From NCBI GenBank assembly GCA_023301645.1, contig JALZUH010000235.1:1-11280 (forward strand): 11,280 nucleotides of DNA, in the 5' to 3' direction. A model generated the notes under the pieces. The model worked only from the letters and a program-made list of their open reading frames with translations, had not been told where the DNA came from and made no database searches. How positions within the stretch are numbered: the first letter of the stretch is position 1; each line of letters begins with the position of its first letter. This document shows positions 6,530 through 11,280 of the stretch, in pieces. A program made the position numbers and the translations under genes. The stretch comes from Akkermansiaceae bacterium. Lineage in GTDB: Bacteria > Verrucomicrobiota > Verrucomicrobiia > Verrucomicrobiales > Akkermansiaceae.

Positions 6530-6676
6530 GGTATTCTCCTTGGTTTGTTGGGGAAAAGTGATTTCGACTCTAACTTATTGAATAAGGTAGAACACACGTC
6601 ACTTCAGCGTGTAGATTTTTTGCATATGCCATCATTAGATCCATACAGATAATGATACTAACAAGCGCTGACCGCT
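6530..6676 (-). promoter_or_regulatory. thrS-infC intergenic leader
   Basis: These 147 nt separate the thrS stop from the infC start. A 5-bp hairpin, AAGCG-gtcag-CGCTT, comes right after the thrS stop, and ACACG-n9-CGTGT lies nearer infC. Neither is followed by a T-run, so read-through from thrS is expected. Room exists for an infC promoter of its own, as in enterobacteria, but no clear -35/-10 pair is seen. Confidence 0.4.
6536..6541 (-). promoter_or_regulatory. Shine-Dalgarno AAGGAG deciding the infC start
   Basis: On the minus strand AAGGAG is followed by 6 nt and then ATAGCTAAG. This is the only perfect SD I find among the gene starts in the window. It fixes translation at the ATA codon and not at the ATG 117 nt downstream. 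Confidence 0.9.
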
Positions 6677-8557
6677 TTATAAAGAACGGTTTGCGATTTC
6701 CTGTTGGATGTTTTGAACAAATTCATTGATTGGCATCGCACCTAAGTCTTCACGATCTAGGTGTCTGACAGAGACGGTTCCGCTTTCTGCTTCTCTCGCT
6801 CCGATGACCAGCATATAGGGCACGCGATCAAGTCTGGCAAGGCGAATCTTAGCTCCTACCTTATCAGCATTCTTATCGACTGAGACTCGGACACCTATAT
6901 CGGCGAGGGCTTTCACAGCTTCAGCAGCCGCATCATTGAACTTCTCTGAGATAGGTAGCACACGCACTTGCTCAGGGGCGAGCCACGTTGGGAATTTCCC
7001 TTCGAAGTGCTCGATGAGTAGTCCAGTAAAGCGCTCAAGTGACCCGAATGGTGCACGGTGAATCATCACTGGGCGATGCGGCTTATTATCAGAGCCTATA
7101 TAGCTGAGGTTAAATCTCTCAGGGAGATTGTAATCAACCTGAACGGTTCCTAATTGCCAGTCACGACCGATGACATCCTTGACTACGAAGTCAATCTTCG
7201 GGCCATAGAAGGCAGCTTCACCTGCTTCTTCCGAATAGTCGACTCCGAGCACCTTGACGGCTTGGCGGAGTGCCTCTTCTGCCTTATCCCAGTTTTCTGA
7301 CTCCCCTACGTATTTATCACTATCAGGATCACGTAGCGACAGACGCACGCGGTAGTCATTCATACCGAGGGTCTTGAGCACCTTCTTGACGAGCTCAAGA
7401 CAGCTCATGACCTCAGCTTCTACTTGATCTGGGGTGCAGAATATATGCGCATCATCTTGGGTAAAGCCACGGACACGTGTCATGCCTCCTAGCTCACCGG
7501 ATTGCTCCCAGCGGTAGACGGTGCCAAATTCAGCGAGACGCACCGGTAGGTCACGGTAGCTGTGGTGATCACTATCAAATATTTTAATGTGATGTGGGCA
7601 ATTCATCGGTCTAAGCATGTAGCCTTCGATGGTGCCTGTTTCCAAACCATTGGTGAGAGTAGCACAGGTAGCATTCTCGTCAGAGAGCTTCTGCAGGGCG
7701 TCACGCTCAGGGATCGCAGCATACTGGCTATCAGAGTAGTATGGAAAGTGCCCACTAGTGCGGTAGAGGTCGAGCTTACCAATGTGTGGTGTAAATACCT
7801 GTGAATACCCCTGCTTATCGAGTTCTGTAGTGATGAACTCCTGCAGTGCGCGGCGTAGTAGTCCGCCCTTAGGCTTCCAGAGGATGAGCCCCTGCCCTAC
7901 TGCTTCATCTATGTGAAAGATACCGAGCTCTTTACCAAGCTTACGGTGGTCACGCTTTTTAGCCTCTTCTAGCTTTACTAGGTGGTCTTCGAGCATGGTC
8001 TTGTTTTTAAAACAAGTGCCATAAATACGCTGTAGCTGCGGACGCGTATTATCACCCTTGTAGAATGCACTTGCGACACTCATCACTTTAAATGCCTTGC
8101 AGTTACCAGTGCGGCCTACATGAGGACCTGCACAGAGGTCCCAGAATTCACCATTCTTGAAAATTGAAATTTCCTCCCCTTCAGGGATGTCATTAAGCAA
8201 GTCGATCTTGAACTGGCTTACTTCTTCACGCTCAGACAGGCCACCTAAACGACCACTCTGAGCTAGAGCAAGAGCTTCATCACGAGTGACGATCATCTTT
8301 TCAAATGTCTGATTCTCCTTCACGATCTTCTTCATCTCAGCCTCGATAGCCTCGAAGTCAGATGGGGTGATCGAGTGATCGAGATCAATGTCGTAGTAGA
8401 AGCCACTCTCCACGGGAGGGCCACCTGCAAGCTGAGCATCAGGCCAGATACGCAGCACTGCTGAGGCAAGCACATGCGCACAGGAGTGCCTGAGACGATC
8501 TAAATCCGACATCTGGTGACGCTGCTCTAGCGTCTTACGTTCATTTTCATCAGCCAT
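6677..8557 (-). CDS. thrS: Threonyl-tRNA synthetase lacking the TGS domain
   Basis: This class II synthetase attaches threonine to tRNA-Thr in the cytoplasm. The 626 residues begin almost directly with the editing domain: HSCAH (H24, H28) and DLCAGPH (C142, H146), the residues that clear Ser-tRNA-Thr. The E. coli enzyme has about 60 residues of TGS domain before this, missing here; cyanobacterial ThrRS is likewise known to lack it. The catalytic core follows, with zinc ligands C320 in RPMNCPHH, H371 in DDAHIFC and H500 in MIHRAPFGS, and class II motif 2 near VYRWEQSGEL. The C-terminal anticodon-binding domain contains FPTWLAPEQVRV and PYMLVIGAREAESG. An insertion of about 30 residues (279-312) separates YYSDSQY from the zinc Cys. 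The ATG at 8557 is preferred; a TTG at 8596 adds 13 residues without family character, and the Met 15 codons further in (8512) is possible. No SD precedes 8557. infC follows. Confidence 0.95.
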   Translation of the reverse strand: MADENERKTLEQRHQMSDLDRLRHSCAHVLASAVLRIWPDAQLAGGPPVESGFYYDIDLDHSITPSDFEAIEAEMKKIVKENQTFEKMIVTRDEALALAQSGRLGGLSEREEVSQFKIDLLNDIPEGEEISIFKNGEFWDLCAGPHVGRTGNCKAFKVMSVASAFYKGDNTRPQLQRIYGTCFKNKTMLEDHLVKLEEAKKRDHRKLGKELGIFHIDEAVGQGLILWKPKGGLLRRALQEFITTELDKQGYSQVFTPHIGKLDLYRTSGHFPYYSDSQYAAIPERDALQKLSDENATCATLTNGLETGTIEGYMLRPMNCPHHIKIFDSDHHSYRDLPVRLAEFGTVYRWEQSGELGGMTRVRGFTQDDAHIFCTPDQVEAEVMSCLELVKKVLKTLGMNDYRVRLSLRDPDSDKYVGESENWDKAEEALRQAVKVLGVDYSEEAGEAAFYGPKIDFVVKDVIGRDWQLGTVQVDYNLPERFNLSYIGSDNKPHRPVMIHRAPFGSLERFTGLLIEHFEGKFPTWLAPEQVRVLPISEKFNDAAAEAVKALADIGVRVSVDKNADKVGAKIRLARLDRVPYMLVIGAREAESGTVSVRHLDREDLGAMPINEFVQNIQQEIANRSL

Positions 8558-8591
8558 GATGTGATGAAAAAAGCCATCCCCTGCCCTGATT

Positions 8592-8629
8592 TGCAACCTT
8601 TTTTAGAGAGGAAACCTCAATAGGTTGCA
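8592..8629 (-). promoter_or_regulatory. inverted repeat in the thrS leader
   Basis: TGCAACCT (8592-8599) and AGGTTGCA (8622-8629) form a perfect 8-bp outer stem. Within it, GAGG and CCTC flank three bases and form a second small stem. It lies about 35 nt upstream of the preferred thrS ATG and about 30 nt after the permease stop. Neither strand has a T-run after the outer stem, so a simple terminator is unlikely. An mRNA structure acting on thrS, as the operator domains of E. coli thrS do, is possible but unproven. Confidence 0.45.
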
Positions 8630-8661
8630 TTAAAAGCGCGGTAACGACCTTCTTGCCCTCA

Positions 8662-9810
8662 CTACTGGAGAATGAGGCCTGGCTGCTTACGCAGACCAAA
8701 GGCTATTGGAATCATCGCCACTAAGACACCAAGGAGACCCGCCCCGTAGATAATGTAAGTGTCTAGCAAAGGTAGATCAATAGCGCTGGCAGAGCGTAAA
8801 TTGACAATGCTAATGCGACCCTTGAGCACCCCGTATAATGGCTGCCACGCAATAAAGGAGAGGTAGATACCTAATGATACCAGTAGTAGATTTTCTAAAA
8901 ATGCATGAATAAGTAGAATCCACGAAGGCGTGCCAAAGCTACGCAAGAGAGCCATCAGGTAGGACTCATGGCGAAATTCCAACCACGCGATTGTGCCGAG
9001 GATCAAGGCGAGGATCACACCGCAACTGAATACAACACCTACGCGCACGTAATACTGAATTTTCTTTATCCGCTCAATGCCTTCGAGAATACTCAGTGCC
9101 GAGACGACTCGTATCTGGCGACGCTCGGCATGGTAGTAGGACTCCATATCAAAGACGAAGCTCTCAACGTCTTGAAAATTATCAAAACTCCCCTTAATGG
9201 TCATCGTGAAGCCCTGTGCCACGAAGCGGTCTGCGACCTCAATAGGCACCGCAAGAACATAGGATCCTTTATAGTGATCCTGGACGAACTCAGGCATCTC
9301 TTCACAGCGCGCTGAGACACGACTCTGGTGCAGCTCGATTGTTTCATATCGTTTGCGGCTAAGTTTTATCGAGTTTAAAAAGAGTATTTCAGGGGTCGCC
9401 CCACCATCTTTGACAAACGAATGATACTCAGATGCAGTATACAAAATAATAGGAATATTTGAGCTGCCATTCCACTTTACAGGAATATTAGGCTGGCGGA
9501 TGTATCTGATATTAGCCGCTCCATACTTCGACTTCCACATGTGCTCTTCGGCTAGAGTTTTATCTACTGAGACACCTCGGTGGCTCTGCATCTGCACCCG
9601 CTCAGAAATAAGTGCCGAGTAAGAGTCAACTTGCTGCAGCTGGCGTATGAGCTGCTGCTCGGTCTCAATGAAGAATACGAGAATCAAGGTTGCTAATAAA
9701 GAGAGCAACACGGGGATAAGAATTTTACTGAAGGGTGAAATAGGGTTTTCACACCATCTTTTCAATGTGTTCTTCCATAGGTAGGAAGGTATTAAAATCA
9801 AGAATTTCAT
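8662..9810 (-). CDS. ABC transporter permease, FtsX/MacB-like
   Basis: This inner-membrane permease of 382 residues has the MacB/LolC/FtsX layout. An N-terminal amphipathic stretch (YLWKNTLKRWCENP) is followed by TM1 at about 30-48, a large extracytoplasmic domain at about 50-250, and three more segments at about 254-276, 295-321 and 351-372. The sequence around LEFRHESYLMALLRSFGTP (about 277-295), between TM2 and TM3, matches the FtsX coupling-loop region with its typical 'R.RE...LR..G' style. Such permeases are mechanotransmitters that drive an adaptor and do not form a classical channel. The ATG at 9810 is chosen for GGAG 10 nt upstream and for the N-terminal helix; it lies 62 bp inside the ATPase gene, so the two are probably translationally coupled. 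A later TTG (9765) is a weaker option. Partners are the ATPase and the membrane fusion protein upstream. The substrate is unknown. Confidence 0.8.
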   Translation of the reverse strand: MKFLILIPSYLWKNTLKRWCENPISPFSKILIPVLLSLLATLILVFFIETEQQLIRQLQQVDSYSALISERVQMQSHRGVSVDKTLAEEHMWKSKYGAANIRYIRQPNIPVKWNGSSNIPIILYTASEYHSFVKDGGATPEILFLNSIKLSRKRYETIELHQSRVSARCEEMPEFVQDHYKGSYVLAVPIEVADRFVAQGFTMTIKGSFDNFQDVESFVFDMESYYHAERRQIRVVSALSILEGIERIKKIQYYVRVGVVFSCGVILALILGTIAWLEFRHESYLMALLRSFGTPSWILLIHAFLENLLLVSLGIYLSFIAWQPLYGVLKGRISIVNLRSASAIDLPLLDTYIIYGAGLLGVLVAMIPIAFGLRKQPGLILQ

Positions 9811-10411
9811 CAGCGATGGTCTCCAATCTATGGTCGTGTGTTGCGATAATACAGATGGCACCATCTGCAATGTTTTCGAGTAGGGCTTTTTTAATAATTT
9901 CTGTATTCAGGTCATCGAGTCCAGAAGTAGGCTCATCAAGAAGGATAATAGCAGGGTCTTTGGAAAAGGCACGAGCTATGGCTGCGCGCTGCTGCTGACC
10001 ACCCGATAGCTGGCCAGGTTTTTTGTGCAAGAGAGGCTCAAGCCCGAGCTGCTTCACCCAGAGATCGGAGTTTTCAGAAGAAGCCTGACTCGTGTTTTGT
10101 GCCAGCTTTTTAGCCAGCTCGATATTTCGCTTCACACTAGCAAGAGGCAGGAGATTTAACTGCTGGAAGACAAAGCCCACTTCTTTACGAAGGAATTGCG
10201 CTGAGCCGAATTTATAATCCGAGCTTGTGGTAATCACGCCTTTCTTAGGCTTAAGAAGCGAAGCAATAATTCGCAGCATCGTGCTCTTACCGCAGCCCGA
10301 GTAGCCCTTAAGTAGAGTGATCCTCGATGAAACCTCAAATGAAAAGTCCTCAAATACATAAGAGCTCGCGCCAGGATAGCGGTAGGTCAAGTTGGAGATC
10401 GACACTTTCAT
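9749..10411 (-). CDS. ABC transporter ATP-binding protein, LolD/MacB/DevA-like
   Basis: This stand-alone ATPase of 220 residues powers the adjacent permease. All nucleotide-binding motifs are intact: Walker A GYSGCGKST (36-44), Q-loop FVFQQLNLLP with Q84, signature LSGGQ (135-139), Walker B IILLDEP with catalytic E160, the D-loop SGLDD and the switch histidine H192 in ATHDHR. Length and motif style fit the LolD/MacB/FtsE cluster that pairs with FtsX-like permeases. A short tail after DEILDF is the part overlapped by the permease start. The start at 10411 lies 24 nt after the membrane fusion protein stop. No SD is seen there, so coupling to the upstream gene is plausible. It is a cytoplasmic protein, docked at the membrane. 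Confidence 0.92.
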   Translation of the reverse strand: MKVSISNLTYRYPGASSYVFEDFSFEVSSRITLLKGYSGCGKSTMLRIIASLLKPKKGVITTSSDYKFGSAQFLRKEVGFVFQQLNLLPLASVKRNIELAKKLAQNTSQASSENSDLWVKQLGLEPLLHKKPGQLSGGQQQRAAIARAFSKDPAIILLDEPTSGLDDLNTEIIKKALLENIADGAICIIATHDHRLETIADEILDFNTFLPMEEHIEKMV

Positions 10412-10435
10412 AATGAGCAGTTCAAGGCTGAACGA

Positions 10436-11280
10436 TTACTTAGCTTTCATCGCTACAGCCACAGAATATGGCCCCTCCATCACGAGCTCAGCACCAGGCC
10501 AGAGATCCTTTACAAGGCCTTTCCAGCCTTTCGCTCTGAGCACCTTCGTTCTCAAGAAAGCAATCTCAGTCTTAGGTATAATGTAGTGCTCCTGCTCAAA
10601 GTGCTCTACGATCTCACACACTCTCGTTTCGTCGAGGGAGAGCTTAGCTAAGTCTGCATTCTCCTTGGCCACCTCGAAAACATGCACATCCTTCGTGGTA
10701 TTACCAATATCCTGTTTTCTCGTCTCCTTGAAGTGGGCGTGAATGACCTCACCTACCCCACCGACCTTGACCTTGAGGCTTAGACCACTGAGATCCTGCC
10801 TCTGTAAAATGGCATTTCTGTTGGAGATTTGGATTTCGTAGTGGGACGAATTACTAATCGTCGCAAAAAGCTCACCAGTATTAGGTATAATCACATAGGG
10901 AAACTCAGCAGCCTCATAATTACGCGCCAGCTCAAGAACCCCGTCAAACTCTGCCTTAAGTAACCCTCTCTTCTTGCTGCGCTCAAAGTCCCTTTTCGAG
11001 CGATCAAATGCTAGCTTGAGTGTTCGCTCTTCGAGGTCGAGAAGCTCATTCATTTTCTCATCTGAGCTAGTTTCTTTTAAATCAGCTAACTGGCTGTCTA
11101 ATTTCTTCAAGCCCTCACTCACACGTTTAAGCACGTCCGTAGGGACTTCCTCAGTCTCGATGAATTTTGCCAGCTGCTCCCGACTTTCAAGAATCTTCTC
11201 CTCTTCCTTATCCCTTGCTAGCTTCGCCTCTTTTTGCTTCAGGCGAAGCTCCTGCATGTCCTTATTGAATCTACGCTCAG
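10436..11280 (-). CDS. HlyD/MacA-like membrane fusion protein (5' end cut off)
   Basis: The frame stays open to the right window edge, so the N-terminus, including any signal anchor and the first lipoyl half, is missing; about 280 residues are visible. The first internal Met codon, at 11257, is not the real start. The visible part opens with a charged coiled coil of roughly 100 residues, the second half of an alpha-helical hairpin. It then shows the second lipoyl half-motif KAEFDGVLE (about 10957 downward) and a beta-rich region ending in LWPGAELVMEGPYSVAVA, typical of the barrel and membrane-proximal end of periplasmic adaptors. The lipoyl segment is divergent: the usual 'V..G..L' run reads VIIPNTGELFATI. 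In such systems the adaptor links the inner-membrane permease to an outer-membrane TolC-type channel; no such channel gene is in the window. The ATPase and permease genes follow directly, and this context supports the call. Confidence 0.75.
   Translation of the reverse strand, partial: ERRFNKDMQELRLKQKEAKLARDKEEEKILESREQLAKFIETEEVPTDVLKRVSEGLKKLDSQLADLKETSSDEKMNELLDLEERTLKLAFDRSKRDFERSKKRGLLKAEFDGVLELARNYEAAEFPYVIIPNTGELFATISNSSHYEIQISNRNAILQRQDLSGLSLKVKVGGVGEVIHAHFKETRKQDIGNTTKDVHVFEVAKENADLAKLSLDETRVCEIVEHFEQEHYIIPKTEIAFLRTKVLRAKGWKGLVKDLWPGAELVMEGPYSVAVAMKAK

Noticed and set aside
6640..6676. Terminator between thrS and infC
   Set aside because: The AAGCG/CGCTT stem is short and is followed by GTTAGTATC with no U-tract, so read-through is more likely.
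8558..8596. TTG 8596 as the thrS start
   Set aside because: No SD precedes it, it sits inside a stem, and the added 13 residues do not rebuild a TGS domain.
8968..9315. A 115-codon plus-strand frame within the permease gene
   Set aside because: It is antisense to a gene with clear membrane topology and has no motif of its own.
9811..9870. Extended permease start at 9870
   Set aside because: It would overlap the ATPase by 122 bp and add a non-hydrophobic segment; ATG 9810 has GGAG upstream and a family-like N-terminus.

Overview
The window is bacterial chromosomal DNA of moderate GC content, densely coded and apparently housekeeping in character. Overall protein style, the planctomycete/verrucomicrobial look of the ThrRS and the infrequent Shine-Dalgarno (SD) sequences suggest the PVC group, probably Verrucomicrobiota. 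That assignment comes from remembered family resemblance, not a search. I see no rRNA, tRNA, CRISPR array, insertion sequence or phage gene.

Layout, left to right. (1) 14-1432, plus strand: a DUF2130 coiled-coil protein with a nuclease-like C-terminal half. (2) A bidirectional terminator at about 1521-1560 separates it from the convergent sucC-sucD operon (3709 down to 1597, minus strand), which encodes both succinyl-CoA synthetase subunits. (3) A 290-bp divergent intergenic region (3710-3999) carries several perfect dyads. (4) A plus-strand pair follows: a class I DAHP synthase (4000-5040) and, 14 nt later, a DEDDh 3'-5' exonuclease (5055-5651). (5) A strong minus-strand terminator (5737-5772) ends a minus-strand block. 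Read in its transcription direction, that block is: membrane fusion protein (cut by the right window edge), ABC ATPase, FtsX-like permease, then thrS and infC.

The genes form three functional groups. sucCD is the substrate-level phosphorylation step of the TCA cycle. The DAHP synthase is the entry to aromatic amino acid biosynthesis. thrS-infC is the classic translation pair, here without rpmI-rplT behind it. The membrane fusion protein, ATPase and permease form a MacAB/DevBCA-like export module with the ATPase and permease on separate chains. Its substrate cannot be read from the sequence.

The best-supported unusual point is that infC starts at an AUA codon (6529) behind the only perfect AAGGAG found among the starts in this window. 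This restores 39 N-terminal residues that an ATG-only reading would lose. Other points to check: an in-frame 69-residue duplication in the DUF2130 coiled coil, an acidic tail of about 60 residues on IF3, a ThrRS without a TGS domain, an Asp-to-Glu change in the exonuclease motif II, and dyads placed at the sucC promoter and start. I found no convincing new multi-gene system.
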